DNA of 64,000 nucleotides. Source: Sphaerisporangium fuscum (GTDB lineage: Bacteria; Actinomycetota; Actinomycetes; Streptosporangiales; Streptosporangiaceae). Positions 1 through 7,859 of the stretch are shown in pieces; position 1 is the first letter of the stretch, and each line of letters begins with the position of its first letter. The translations under genes were made by a program, and so were the position numbers. The notes under the pieces were generated by a model. The model was given only the letters and a program-made list of their open reading frames with translations, had not been told where the DNA came from and did not search any database. The stretch lies in the NCBI RefSeq assembly GCF_018531465.1, contig NZ_JAHDTF010000030.1:79869-143868 (forward strand). Reading direction: 5' to 3'.

Positions 1-157
1 CGACCCGTGACCGCCATTTCTCGTTGCCCAGCAGCCAGTCGAAGGACTCGGTCTGAAGGGCGAGGAGGTCGGGAACTTCGAGCGGCTCCTGAATGCGCGC
101 GAAAGAAACGCGGCGGGGACCAGCGGGTACGGCGAAGGCGTTGCGCGAGGCTGCCAA
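1..157 (-). CDS. rpoB: RNA polymerase beta subunit, 5' end only
   Basis: Only the first 52 codons are present; the gene leaves the window at its left edge. The minus-strand translation contains the actinobacterial RpoB N-terminal signatures RIQEPLEVPDLLALQTESF and DWLLGNEKW. RpoB is the catalytic beta subunit of RNA polymerase and the target of rifamycins, whose binding pocket lies outside this fragment. The start is TTG at 157-155, preceded by GGAAGG about 7 bases upstream; no ATG fits the conserved N-terminus. It follows two Mce-associated genes on the same strand across a 461-bp leader that holds a good promoter. Some actinomycetes carry a second rpoB, so this copy cannot be assumed to be the only one. 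Confidence 0.93.
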   Translation of the reverse strand, partial: MAASRNAFAVPAGPRRVSFARIQEPLEVPDLLALQTESFDWLLGNEKWRSRV

Positions 158-261
158 CAGATGTCCTTCCGAGGGCTCGCGGACTGACTACACGCACGCC
201 AGACGACCATGCATCAAAGTTACCTAGAGAAGCGGGTCGTCAAAGGGCAGCGCAAAGGGGC

Positions 262-290
262 AGTGTAGCCGATGGGCATACACCTGTCCA
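262..290 (-). promoter_or_regulatory. candidate rpoB promoter in the 461-bp rpoB leader
   Basis: On the minus strand TGGACA (290-285), a 17-bp spacer and TACACT (267-262) form a near-consensus housekeeping promoter. Transcription would start near 255, leaving an untranslated leader of about 100 nt before the TTG start of rpoB. A second possible -35 (TTGACG, 352-347) lacks a convincing -10. The rest of 158-618 shows no gene that I can support. A dedicated promoter implies that rpoB is transcribed at least partly independently of the mkl-mam genes. Confidence 0.5.
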
Positions 291-618
291 CTCAGTCTCG
301 CTCTGCGCACCCACGTTGCACGCAGCATCGCCCGTCAGCGCCGAAACGTCAAGCCCGGGAGGCCTGATTCGCACGAAGCGATGGCCGCCACGCTGGGTTT
401 TCTTCCCTCGGGAGACCGAGCGGCCGGCCGGATCCAGACGATACCCGCGAGGAGGATCGGCTAACGCTCAGTCACACGGAGGGTCGAAGGGTTGCCCACG
501 ATCGACGCTGTCGTGCCCTTGGGCATGCCCTCCCACACACTCTTCAAACCTAAGCTTTACTAACAATTTGATAACCGCGCCACGCCGAGCCGTCCGAGAC
601 GGTCTGAGCTGGGCATTT

Positions 619-1188
619 TCAACTACCCGGAGCATTGCCGATCAACGTCGACAACTCGGACACCAGCCAGTGACCCTCGCTTCTGACCAACACGAACCGG
701 GCGCGGTTCTGGACGACCTGTTTCTGGGGTTCTTTCTCGCCCGGCAACACCTTGGTGGTTCCCATGTTCATGAACAGCAACACCTGGACACGGTCGGGAG
801 TAGCGGATTCCACGGCCGCCGCGGCCACCACCGCCTGCTGCACGGTCTGCTGCCGCTTCACCGTGGGCGCCAGAGCCCGGGCCAGCTCGCGGTAGTGGCC
901 GGCGAGCTCCCCCGTGGCGTACCCCCGCGCCCTGGCGAGGTCGGCGTCGATCGTGCGGTAGTCGTAGGACAGCATGTCGGGCGCGTACGTGCGCGCGGCG
1001 GCGAGCGCCTCCGCGGCGGCCGCCTCGCCGTCGCGCAGCTCGCGGAGGCGGAAATAGGTGACGGCCACCAGAGCCGCCAGAACGGCCGCCAGGAGGGCCA
1101 GGACCGCGACCGCGGCAACATAGGCCGCCCGGCCGCCGCGTCGCTCCGGGGCGGGCTCCAGGGACGCCGGGCCCCCTTCGCGGCTCAC
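619..1188 (-). CDS. Mce-associated membrane protein
   Basis: This protein of about 189 aa has a basic cytoplasmic N-terminus, one transmembrane helix (about residues 22-45, Ala/Leu/Val rich) and an extracytoplasmic alpha+beta domain of the SnoaL/NTF2-like type. It ends like the Mce-associated (Mam) family, whose members stabilise Mce lipid-uptake complexes in mycobacteria. I prefer the GTG at 1188, because it overlaps the stop of the upstream gene as GTGA and has GGAGCAGG in front; a start at 1218 would force a 34-bp overlap. No yrbE or mce genes lie in the window, so the partner complex must be encoded elsewhere. It is the last gene before the rpoB leader. Confidence 0.75.
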   Translation of the reverse strand: MSREGGPASLEPAPERRGGRAAYVAAVAVLALLAAVLAALVAVTYFRLRELRDGEAAAAEALAAARTYAPDMLSYDYRTIDADLARARGYATGELAGHYRELARALAPTVKRQQTVQQAVVAAAAVESATPDRVQVLLFMNMGTTKVLPGEKEPQKQVVQNRARFVLVRSEGHWLVSELSTLIGNAPGS

Positions 1189-1703
1189 GCGACCTGCTCC
1201 AGCTTCGACACCCACCACGCTCCGCGCACCTTGGTGACCTCGACGCTCCAGCGGTAGAAACGCTCCTGCGGGGCGGTCTTCGCGCCCTCCCAGCGGATCA
1301 CCGAGTCGGCGACCACCAGCACCCTGGCCCCGCTCCTTCCGGGGTTCATGGTCACCAGCCCCGCCGCCCGCACCACACCCGTCTGGGTCACCTTGTTCCG
1401 CAGGGTGGCCGCCTTCAGATTGCCCGCCTGCTGGGCGTACTCGTCCTTGGCGGCGCCCGTGGAGCTGTCGAGCACCCGCTGGACGTCACGGTCGACCGTC
1501 CGGTAGTCGACGGCCAGCAGGGTCAGGGCATAGCGCTCGGCCGCCCGCACGGCGGCCTCCCGGTCGCGGGCCGCCGACCGCGCCTCGTCGAGGTCGCCGC
1601 CGATGCGCACCCAGGCGACGCCGAGACCGGCGACGAGCACGAGCAGGGCCGCGATCACCAGCAGACGTGTCCTGCGAGGGGACCGCGCCGCGTGAAGCGC
1701 CAC
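1185..1703 (-). CDS. Mce-associated membrane protein
   Basis: This 172-aa paralogue of the next gene has a short basic N-terminus, one transmembrane segment (about residues 13-32), a coiled stretch rich in Asp/Arg/Ala and a Mam-type C-terminal domain (VDYRTVDRDV, then WWVSKLEQ near the end). The neighbouring protein has the matching SYDYRTIDADL and HWLVSELS, which supports tandem duplication. The start is GTG at 1703 behind GGGAGG. The Mkl-type ATPase lies upstream on the same strand. I infer a role in lipid or sterol import; binding partners cannot be seen here. Confidence 0.72.
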   Translation of the reverse strand: MALHAARSPRRTRLLVIAALLVLVAGLGVAWVRIGGDLDEARSAARDREAAVRAAERYALTLLAVDYRTVDRDVQRVLDSSTGAAKDEYAQQAGNLKAATLRNKVTQTGVVRAAGLVTMNPGRSGARVLVVADSVIRWEGAKTAPQERFYRWSVEVTKVRGAWWVSKLEQVA

Positions 1704-1812
1704 CTGTTGCCTCCCATCGCCCTGCCGCCGGGCGGGGTCACGGCGCCGAGGACGCGCCCGAGGCGGCCGGCCAGCCCGCCGGTCGCCGGATCATAACCCG
1801 GTACGGCGGCCG

Positions 1813-1873
1813 GCGGGCCCGGTTGTGAGCTCGGGAGGCCGGGGGTGAGCCCAGCGGGCCCGGTTGTGAGCTC
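1813..1873. repeat. 20-bp direct repeat with 41-bp period
   Basis: A perfect 20-bp repeat beginning GCGGGCCCGG occurs at 1813-1832 and 1854-1873. The second copy reaches the stop codon of the mkl-like gene. The first copy looks like a duplicated 3' end, probably from slippage or local tandem duplication. Confidence 0.7.
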
Positions 1874-2873
1874 AGCGGCCCGCCTCGGCGTCCGCGGCGA
1901 GAAGGCGGGGGTACTCCTCCCGCCAGTCGCGGCCCTGTTCGTCGACGAAGGACCCCGGCGGCGCCGTCACGCCGTTCTCCGCCAGCCAGACGCCGGGAGG
2001 GCGCTGCGCGCGCCGCACGGCCGTGCCGGACGGCATCAGCTGAGGCGGGATCGGCGGCAGCCGCCCCGGCTCACGGCCCAGCCGCGCCTCGGCCTCCAGC
2101 TCGGCGACGTCCTTCTCCTCGGACATCCCGATCGGCCCGTGCCGGCGGGCGTTGAGGAACTGCCGTACGACCGGTTCCTCGCTGGACAACAGCATCTCGC
2201 GCGGGCCGAACATCACCAGCTCGCGCCGGAACAGCAGCCCGATGTCGTCGGGCACCGTCCGGGCGGTCGTGATGTCGTGGGTCACGATCAGGAACGTCGC
2301 GTCCGTCTCGGCGTTGAGATCGACGATCAGCTGGTTGAGGTAGGCGGTGCGGACCGGGTCCAGGCCGGAGTCGGGCTCGTCGAACAGGATGATCTCGGGG
2401 TCGAGCACCAGCGCCCTCGCCAGGCCCGCCCGCTTGCGCATGCCTCCGGAGACCTCGCCGGGAAACTTCCCCTCCGCGCCCACCAGGCCCACCAGCTCCA
2501 TCTTCTCCATGACGATCCGGCGGATCTGGCTCTCGCTCCTGCGGGTGTGCTCCCGAAGCGGGAAGGCGACGTTGTCGTACAGGTTGAGCGAGCCGAACAG
2601 CGCGCCGTCCTGGAACAGCACCCCGAACAGGCGGCGCAGCTCGTACAGCCGCTTCTCACGGCAGCCGGCGAGATCGTGGCCGTTGATCCAGATGTGCCCC
2701 CTGTCGGGGCGCAGCAGGCCGACCAGCGTCTTGAGGAACACCGACTTGCCGGTGCCCGAAGGGCCGAGCAGGACGCAGATGTGGCCGGCCGGGAGCGTCA
2801 AGGTGACGTCCTCCCAGACGACCTGCCTGCCGAAGGACTTGGTCAGCCCCTCGACCACGACTTCGACGCCCAC
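1872..2873 (-). CDS. ABC transporter ATPase, Mkl/MlaF (Mce) family
   Basis: This 333-aa ATP-binding subunit would energise an Mce-type lipid importer. It shows Walker A (GPSGTGKS), a Q-loop (LFQDGALF), a signature loop VSGGM, Walker B (IILFDEP), a D-loop (SGLDP) and the switch His in THD. Residues after about 250 form a family-specific tail with Pro- and Glu-rich stretches. The position between rplL and rpoB matches mkl of Mycobacterium tuberculosis (known synteny). The start is GTG at 2873 with GAGGGGGG upstream. Two Mam genes follow, but no permease (yrbE) or mce genes are visible, so it probably serves one or more distant mce operons. Confidence 0.88.
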   Translation of the reverse strand: MGVEVVVEGLTKSFGRQVVWEDVTLTLPAGHICVLLGPSGTGKSVFLKTLVGLLRPDRGHIWINGHDLAGCREKRLYELRRLFGVLFQDGALFGSLNLYDNVAFPLREHTRRSESQIRRIVMEKMELVGLVGAEGKFPGEVSGGMRKRAGLARALVLDPEIILFDEPDSGLDPVRTAYLNQLIVDLNAETDATFLIVTHDITTARTVPDDIGLLFRRELVMFGPREMLLSSEEPVVRQFLNARRHGPIGMSEEKDVAELEAEARLGREPGRLPPIPPQLMPSGTAVRRAQRPPGVWLAENGVTAPPGSFVDEQGRDWREEYPRLLAADAEAGR

Positions 2874-3021
2874 AGGCCCCCCTCGAGGTCCGCTCGCCCG
2901 CCAGGGGATTCATCTTCGGATCGCGCCGATGCGGGGGCAAGCGAAAAGCGGGAAAACGCGGGCCTGAAACGAGATCGCAGGGCCCGGAAATCACTACCGA
3001 GCACCCCAAATCCGGGCAAAG

Positions 3022-3066
3022 CAAAAGGGGCGGGCCACCCGGCACCTGGGTGGACCGCCCCTTTTG
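3022..3066 (-). terminator. rplJ-rplL intrinsic terminator
   Basis: A near-perfect inverted repeat (CAAAAGGGGCGG with CCGCCCCTTTTG, plus an inner CCACCC/GGGTGG stem) lies 23 bp past the rplL stop and gives a U-rich 3' side on the minus strand. It separates rplL from the mkl-like gene. Confidence 0.85.
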
Positions 3067-3089
3067 TATGGAGCTTCAGACGCGAAAGG

Positions 3090-3482
3090 TCACTTGACGG
3101 TGACGGTGGCGCCGGCGCCCTCGAGGGCGGCCTTGGCCTTGTCCGCGGTCTCCTTGTTGACCTTCTCGAGCAGCGGCTTGGGAGCCCCGTCGACGAGGTC
3201 CTTGGCCTCCTTGAGGCCGAGGCTCGTGAGCGCGCGGACCTCCTTGATGACCTGGATCTTCTTGTCGCCGGCGGCCTCGAGGATGACGTCGAACTCGTCC
3301 TGCTCCTCGGCGGCCTCCTCGGCGGCGGCAGCGCCACCCGCGACCGGGCCGGCGGCGACCGCGACCGGAGCGGCGGCCTTGACGTCGAAGGTGTCCTCGA
3401 ACAGCTTCACGAAGTCGGACAGCTCAAGAAGGGTCATCTCCTTGAACGCGTCGAGCAGCTCGTCGGTGCTGAGCTTCGCCAT
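3090..3482 (-). CDS. rplL: 50S ribosomal protein bL12 (L7/L12)
   Basis: This 130-aa protein is the stalk protein that recruits translational GTPases. It has the N-terminal dimerisation/L10-binding helices (STDELLDAFKEMTLLELSDF), an Ala/Gly-rich hinge of about residues 36-60, and the C-terminal factor-binding domain (EFDVILEAAGDKKIQVIKEV, then GLKEAKDLVDGAPK). Length and sequence are normal for actinobacteria. The ATG at 3482 has GGAGG about ten bases upstream. It follows rplJ by 90 bp and ends at a strong terminator; the pair is expected to be co-transcribed and controlled by the L10 leader upstream of rplJ. Confidence 0.98.
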   Translation of the reverse strand: MAKLSTDELLDAFKEMTLLELSDFVKLFEDTFDVKAAAPVAVAAGPVAGGAAAAEEAAEEQDEFDVILEAAGDKKIQVIKEVRALTSLGLKEAKDLVDGAPKPLLEKVNKETADKAKAALEGAGATVTVK

Positions 3483-3572
3483 GGTGGTGGTTCCTCCGTA
3501 TGAATTGCAAAACTTGGAAACGGACCGCAGTATGCGCCTGAATCCCCTGCGTTGAACGCTTTCGCGTCCGAC

Positions 3573-4124
3573 CTACTCGGCCGCGTCCTGCGGCTGCTCC
3601 GCCCCGCCGGTCTCCTCGCGCTTGGCGCGCAGAGCCTCGACGAGCCGGGCCATGTTCGTGGGCAGCGCGTTGAACGTGGCGGCGGCCTGAGACTGCTTCG
3701 CCTTCAGGGCACCGGCCAGCTTCGCGAGCAGGACCTCGCGCGACTCGAGGTCGGCGAGAGTGGTGATCTCGGACGGGGACATCGACTTGCCGTCGACGAC
3801 ACCACCCTTGATGACCAGGAGGGGATTGGCCTTGGCGAAGTCACGCAGACCCTTGGCCGCCTCGACCACGTCGCCGGTGACGAACGCGATCGCGGTCGGG
3901 CCCTGGAACAGGTCGTCCAGAGAGGTGACCCCGGCCTCGTTGGCCGCGATCTTCGACAGCGTGTTCTTCGCCACGGCGAACTTCGCATTCTCACCGAGCG
4001 AAATGCGCAGCTGCTTCAGCTGCGCGACGGTGAGACCGCGGTACTCGGTCAGGACAGCGGCGTTCGAGCTCTCGAAGCGATCCTTGAGCTCGGCGACCGC
4101 GGTCACCTTTTCCGCCCTCGCCAT
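3573..4124 (-). CDS. rplJ: 50S ribosomal protein uL10
   Basis: This 183-aa protein is the base of the ribosomal stalk. It binds 23S rRNA through its N-terminal domain (TEYRGLTVAQLKQLR; AKNTLSKIA) and L12 dimers through its C-terminal helix. The ATG at 4124 is preceded by AAGGAGG. The C-terminal tail, rich in Glu and Gln, is slightly extended. Upstream lie an L10-type autoregulatory leader and a terminator-like hairpin; in other bacteria the L10-L12 complex binds such a leader to repress its own operon. Confidence 0.98.
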   Translation of the reverse strand: MARAEKVTAVAELKDRFESSNAAVLTEYRGLTVAQLKQLRISLGENAKFAVAKNTLSKIAANEAGVTSLDDLFQGPTAIAFVTGDVVEAAKGLRDFAKANPLLVIKGGVVDGKSMSPSEITTLADLESREVLLAKLAGALKAKQSQAAATFNALPTNMARLVEALRAKREETGGAEQPQDAAE

Positions 4125-4180
4125 GGGCCTCCTTCCAGATGTGCCGCCGGCGATGGGCCCAGGAGATCCCTCACGAGAAA

Positions 4181-4212
4181 ACGAACAAGCCCCGGCGCAG
4201 GCGCACGGGGCT
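4181..4212 (-). terminator. attenuator-like hairpin before rplJ
   Basis: On the minus strand AGCCCCG...CGGGGCT (4212-4188, with an inner GCG/CGC stem) is followed by a U-rich TTGTTCGTTTT. It lies between the L10 leader core and the rplJ ribosome-binding site. A terminator here would allow transcription attenuation of rplJL. The fold is seen in the sequence; the regulatory role is inferred. Confidence 0.55.
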
Positions 4213-4226
4213 CACACACAGACCAA

Positions 4227-4360
4227 CACGCGGATCAGAACGAACCGCGCGAGAACCATATGGAAACTCACATCACACCTACGCGGGTCGTCCACTGTCG
4301 TGGAACCTTGGGCCACTGAGCCATGGAACAGACTCAGCGACGACCGGCGGTCTTCGGCAA
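4227..4360 (-). ncRNA. L10 (rplJ) leader RNA
   Basis: The untranslated leader carries the hallmarks of the L10 leader: GAAGACCGCCGG followed by GTCGTC near the 5' end, pairing with GACGACC further down next to CCGCGTAGGTG, with two internal hairpins (CTGAG/CTCAG and TTCCAC/GTGGA). In bacteria this element mimics the L10 site of 23S rRNA and binds L10(L12)n to repress rplJL. The sequence pattern is clear; binding is inferred from the family. Confidence 0.7.
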
Positions 4361-4365
4361 CCAAC

Positions 4366-4395
4366 ACTGTACGCGGTGTTTCCGCACCACGCCAA
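4366..4395 (-). promoter_or_regulatory. rplJ promoter
   Basis: On the minus strand TTGGCG (4395-4390), an 18-bp spacer and TACAGT (4371-4366) place a start near 4359, exactly at the 5' edge of the L10 leader. Confidence 0.55.
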
Positions 4396-4435
4396 ATCAA
4401 CCCCACAGGACGGCGATGCGCGGGGCCGGTACGCA

Positions 4436-4466
4436 CGCGCCCCGCGACGGCGAGTCGCGGGGCGCG
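4436..4466 (-). terminator. hairpin downstream of the lipoprotein gene
   Basis: A perfect 13-bp GC-rich stem (4436-4448 with 4454-4466, loop GGCGA) lies 33 bp after the lipoprotein stop. There is no U tail, so it may act as a weak or factor-assisted terminator that insulates the rplJ promoter. Confidence 0.55.
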
Positions 4467-4498
4467 TCGAGTCGTCGATCCGGTGCGACGTCCGGGGC

Positions 4499-5374
4499 TC
4501 AGCTGGTGGTGCCGGTGCCCTCGGGGCTCTGCAGCCGGCCCATCTTGTCGGACAGGTCGCCCACCTGGTCGGCCGGCGGAGGGCTGACCTCGGCAGCCTC
4601 GTTGAACTGGCCGAACGTCGAGGTCATCCTGAAGGTGCCGTCGCCGGCCGCGCCGTTCATGTCGACCTTGCGCGGAAGGTTCTGGGCGTCGATCCAGGCG
4701 TCGAACTTCATGTCCTGGACGTGGGTCAGCTGGCCCTGCAGCTTCTGCTGGAGCTCGGGCGTCAGCTGCTTGACCGCGTCGGCGACCTTGAAGGTGCCCT
4801 TGTAGTGGGTGGTCTCGGCGCCGCCCACGGTCTCGGTGCCGACCTTGGAGACGTCCTTGGAGCTGGTGAGCATCTTCACGCTGCTCTGGAGGTCCATCTG
4901 CTGGGCCTGCGAGAGGAACTGGCCGAGGTCGACCCCGGCCGACTCGCTCGCCTTGGCCAGGTCGACCTTGATCCACGGCTTGCCGCCGCCCACGAGCTTG
5001 CTCAGCGCGTCGATCTTGAGGTAGGCGGTCTGGCCGATGAGGATCACCCGGACCCCGCCGGGGACGTTCTGCCCGGCGACGTCGATCTGGTCGAGGGTGA
5101 CGTCGGTCGCGATCTGCGGCTTCTGGTGGTACACCATCGTGCCCTTGACCGTGCCGGCGCCCTGCTTGGCGGAGCTGAAGTCGACCGCGAGCTGCGCGGT
5201 GTACGACGTGACGCTCTCGCTGTTCTGCGCGCTCTTCTGCAGCGTTTCGGCCGCCGAGAGCCGAACGGCGCCGAGGGACTCGGCGGCCGGCTGCTGGGAC
5301 TGGCCGCAAGCGGACACCGCGATGAGCATGGCCGAGCCCACGGCCGCCATCGCCGCTATCTTTCGCCGTTTCAC
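4499..5374 (-). CDS. LppX/LprG-like secreted lipoprotein
   Basis: This 291-aa lipoprotein has a KRRK N-terminus, a hydrophobic core and a lipobox ending VSAC at about residue 23, so it should be lipidated and anchored outside the membrane. The mature part resembles the LppX/LprAFG group (beta-rich fold binding hydrophobic lipids), with alternating strands, Asp/Lys-rich turns and no Cys. The GTG at 5374 is chosen because it immediately precedes the signal peptide and has AAGGGA upstream; an ORF start at 5512 would add 46 non-signal residues. It sits between rplA and rplJ, where actinobacteria commonly carry a lipoprotein. The ligand is unknown. Confidence 0.75.
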   Translation of the reverse strand: MKRRKIAAMAAVGSAMLIAVSACGQSQQPAAESLGAVRLSAAETLQKSAQNSESVTSYTAQLAVDFSSAKQGAGTVKGTMVYHQKPQIATDVTLDQIDVAGQNVPGGVRVILIGQTAYLKIDALSKLVGGGKPWIKVDLAKASESAGVDLGQFLSQAQQMDLQSSVKMLTSSKDVSKVGTETVGGAETTHYKGTFKVADAVKQLTPELQQKLQGQLTHVQDMKFDAWIDAQNLPRKVDMNGAAGDGTFRMTSTFGQFNEAAEVSPPPADQVGDLSDKMGRLQSPEGTGTTS

Positions 5375-5523
5375 TAGGTATCCCTTCGTTTCCCCCAGAG
5401 TGTTTTCGACCCTACGCGCCGGAACTACCCCGTGGGGCGTGTTGTGAGCACCGATTACGCGAAAGTCACCTCCGCGGCGGCCGCATATGCCGCCCCACCA
5501 GCGGAAAGTCATTCGGGAGAACG

Positions 5524-5558
5524 AAAAAGGGCCCCCGCCCGGAGGCGGAGGCCCTTTC
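5524..5558 (-). terminator. rplK-rplA terminator
   Basis: AAAGGGCC...GGCCCTTT flanks a GC-rich core, with A and T runs at the ends (5524-5558), 56 bp after the rplA stop. It forms a typical intrinsic terminator on the minus strand. Confidence 0.8.
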
Positions 5559-5614
5559 GCGGTCCTGTGCCGCCGGGCGCGGACGAAATCCGTGCCCGGC
5601 CGTGCGGGAGACCG

Positions 5615-6334
5615 TCAGGCTTCGAGCTCGGCGGTGATGCCCCGCGTCACGTTCGGGTCGACCGGGATGCCCGGGCCCATGGACGTGGAGAAGGTCACCT
5701 TCTTGAGGTAACGGCCCTTGGCGGCGGCCGGCTTGAGACGGATGACCTCGTCGAGCGCGGCGGCGTAGTTCTCCAGGAGCTGACGCTCGGGGAACGACAC
5801 CTTGCCGATGATGAAGTGGAGGTTCGCGTGCCGGTCGACACGGAACTCGATCTTGCCGCCCTTGATGTCGGTCACGGCCTTGCCCACGGCCGGCGTGACG
5901 GTGCCGGTCTTGGGGTTCGGCATGAGGCCACGGGGGCCGAGCACGCGGCCGAGGCGGCCGACCTTGCCCATGAGGTCGGGCGTGGCCACGACGGCGTCGA
6001 ACTCGTTGAGGCGGTTACCCTTGGCGATCTCTTCGATCAGCTCGTCGGCGCCCACGATGTCGGCGCCCGCGGCGCGGGCCTCCTCGGCACGGTCACCGGT
6101 CGCGAAGACCAGGACCCGGGCGGTCTTGCCGGTGCCGTGCGGGAGGTTGACGGTGCCGCGGACCATCTGGTCGGCCTTGCGGGGGTCGACGCCCAGCCGC
6201 AGGGCCACCTCGACGGTGGCGTCGAACTTGGTGACCGAGGTGTCCTTGGCGAGCTTGGCGGCCTCGACCGGGCTGTACAGGTTGTCCCTGTCGACGCTCT
6301 CGAACGCCTTGCGGTAGGTCTTGCTGCGCTTCAC
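5615..6334 (-). CDS. rplA: 50S ribosomal protein uL1
   Basis: This 239-aa protein forms the L1 stalk, binding 23S rRNA and helping E-site tRNA release. It has KRSKTYRKAFESVD at the start, PHGTGKTARVLVFA in the N-terminal domain and the signature LGPRGLMPNPKTGTVT. I use GTG at 6334, which starts the conserved N-terminus and has AAGGAG nine bases upstream; a start at 6385 would add 17 unsupported residues. It is 65 bp downstream of rplK and ends at a strong terminator. Confidence 0.97.
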   Translation of the reverse strand: MKRSKTYRKAFESVDRDNLYSPVEAAKLAKDTSVTKFDATVEVALRLGVDPRKADQMVRGTVNLPHGTGKTARVLVFATGDRAEEARAAGADIVGADELIEEIAKGNRLNEFDAVVATPDLMGKVGRLGRVLGPRGLMPNPKTGTVTPAVGKAVTDIKGGKIEFRVDRHANLHFIIGKVSFPERQLLENYAAALDEVIRLKPAAAKGRYLKKVTFSTSMGPGIPVDPNVTRGITAELEA

Positions 6335-6399
6335 TGCTTCTCCTTGAGGAGTCTGTGGTCGCGGGCCAGCGCCTGGCCCTCCCACGGGTGGTGGTGTGG

Positions 6400-6831
6400 T
6401 CAGTCGGCGATCGTGATGCCCATCGACCGGGCGGTGCCGGCGATGATCTTCTCGGCCGCCTCGATGTCGTTGGCGTTGAGGTCGGGCATCTTCGTCTCGG
6501 CGATCTGACGCAGCTGCTCCTTGGTGAGCTTGCCCACCTTGTCGCGCGCCGGGTTGGCGCTGGCCTTGTCGATGCCCGCGGCCTTCTTGATCAGCTCAGG
6601 CGCCGGCGGCGTCTTGGTGACGAAGGTGAAGCTGCGGTCTTCGAAGATGGTGATCTCGACGGGGATGATGTTGCCCCGCTGGGCCTCGGTCGCAGCGTTG
6701 TACTGCTTGACGAAGTCCATGATGTTGACGCCGTGGGGACCGAGGGCGGTACCGACCGGCGGCGCGGGGGTGGCCTGGCCAGCGGGAAGCTGGACCTTGA
6801 CCAGCGCCGCGATCTTCTTCTTTGGAGGCAT
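6400..6831 (-). CDS. rplK: 50S ribosomal protein uL11
   Basis: This 143-aa protein of the GTPase-associated centre binds 23S rRNA and takes part in stringent-factor activation. It shows VKVQLPAGQATPAPPVGTAL, the Pro-rich N-terminal part targeted by thiopeptide antibiotics, and a C-terminal rRNA-binding domain ending GTARSMGI. The ATG at 6831 (MPPKKK) is preceded by GGAGTAGGA, making the longer reading from 6879 unlikely. It is co-directional with rplA. Confidence 0.97.
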   Translation of the reverse strand: MPPKKKIAALVKVQLPAGQATPAPPVGTALGPHGVNIMDFVKQYNAATEAQRGNIIPVEITIFEDRSFTFVTKTPPAPELIKKAAGIDKASANPARDKVGKLTKEQLRQIAETKMPDLNANDIEAAEKIIAGTARSMGITIAD

Positions 6832-6911
6832 AGTCCTACTCCGGGTCCGTATCTCCTGTGATGCGACCCCGAGGCACACCTCGGCCGGGGGCCGGGTCTC
6901 CTCGGGATCAA

Positions 6912-6940
6912 CCCCGCGGTGATTCGCTCGGTCCGCGGGG
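6912..6940 (-). promoter_or_regulatory. stem-loop in the nusG-rplK leader
   Basis: A perfect 8-bp stem CCCCGCGG/CCGCGGGG with a 13-nt loop lies in the 160-bp gap upstream of rplK. It lacks a U tail, so I see it as a possible leader structure rather than a terminator. Confidence 0.4.
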
Positions 6941-6991
6941 ACGACTTATCAGTTTATGCGCGCCCTCAGATCACACGGGACCTGACGGGTG

Positions 6992-7759
6992 TCAGATCTT
7001 GGAGACCTGGTTGAACGACAGCTCGACCGGCGTCTCACGACCGAAGATCGAGACGAGCACCTTGAGCTTCTGCGACTCGGCGCTGATCTCGCTGACGGTG
7101 GCGGGAAGCGTGGCGAACGGGCCGTCCATGACGGTGACGGACTCGCCGACCTCGAAGTCGACGGTCGCGGCGGCGGCCTTGGCGGTGGTCGTCTTGGCCT
7201 GCTCGGTCGGCTCGGGCGCGAGCAGCTTGGCGACCTCGTCGAGGTTCAGCGGGCTCGGCCGGTTGGAGAGGCCCACGAACCCGGTCACACCGGGCGTGTT
7301 GCGCACCGCGGACCACGACTCGTCGGTGAGGTCCATGCGCACCAGGACGTAACCCGGGAGCACGCGCTCCTTGACCGGGGTGCGCTTGCCGCCCTTGATC
7401 TCGGTGACGGTGTGGACGGGCACCTCGACCTGGAAGATGTAATCTTCCATGTTCAGCGACTGGGTGCGCGTCTCGATGTTGGACTTCACGCGGTTCTCGT
7501 AACCGGCGTAGGAGTGGATGACGTACCACTCGCCGGGCAGGCCGCGCATCGACCGCTTGAACTCTTCGACCGGGTCGACGTCGGGGACCAGATCACCGTC
7601 TTCGTCAACGGCGCCGACCGGAGCCACGGCGTCGCCGGGCTCCTCGGCACCACCGGAGGCGCCGGCCTCGCCGGTCTCCTCGGTGATCTCGATCGCCTCG
7701 TCCGGCTCGCCCTCCCACTCGTCGTGGGGTGCGCCGGCCGACAGTGGGGACTCGGACAC
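6992..7759 (-). CDS. nusG: transcription termination/antitermination factor NusG
   Basis: This 255-aa protein binds RNA polymerase through the NGN domain (GEWYVIHSYAGYENRVK, LPGYVLVRMDL, TPGVTGFVG) and bridges it to Rho or ribosomal S10 through the C-terminal KOW domain (VGESVTVMDGPFA). A long acidic N-terminal extension of about 75 residues, rich in Glu/Asp/Gly, is typical of actinobacterial NusG. The GTG at 7759 is preceded by AGAAAGAG. It follows secE by 100 bp. Confidence 0.97.
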   Translation of the reverse strand: MSESPLSAGAPHDEWEGEPDEAIEITEETGEAGASGGAEEPGDAVAPVGAVDEDGDLVPDVDPVEEFKRSMRGLPGEWYVIHSYAGYENRVKSNIETRTQSLNMEDYIFQVEVPVHTVTEIKGGKRTPVKERVLPGYVLVRMDLTDESWSAVRNTPGVTGFVGLSNRPSPLNLDEVAKLLAPEPTEQAKTTTAKAAAATVDFEVGESVTVMDGPFATLPATVSEISAESQKLKVLVSIFGRETPVELSFNQVSKI

Positions 7760-7859
7760 GGTGACTCTTTCTTCTCTCGTCGATGTTGCGATCTTCTACC
7801 GTTCCGCTGGGGAACGGCTGAACCGTCCATCAGTGGACGGCTGTCGCAGGGTCGCCGGA

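Noticed and set aside
7..1257. Long plus-strand ORF (416 aa) across the left edge
   Set aside because: It is antisense to rpoB and to the Mam gene; its composition is the Arg/His/Gly pattern of a shadow frame.
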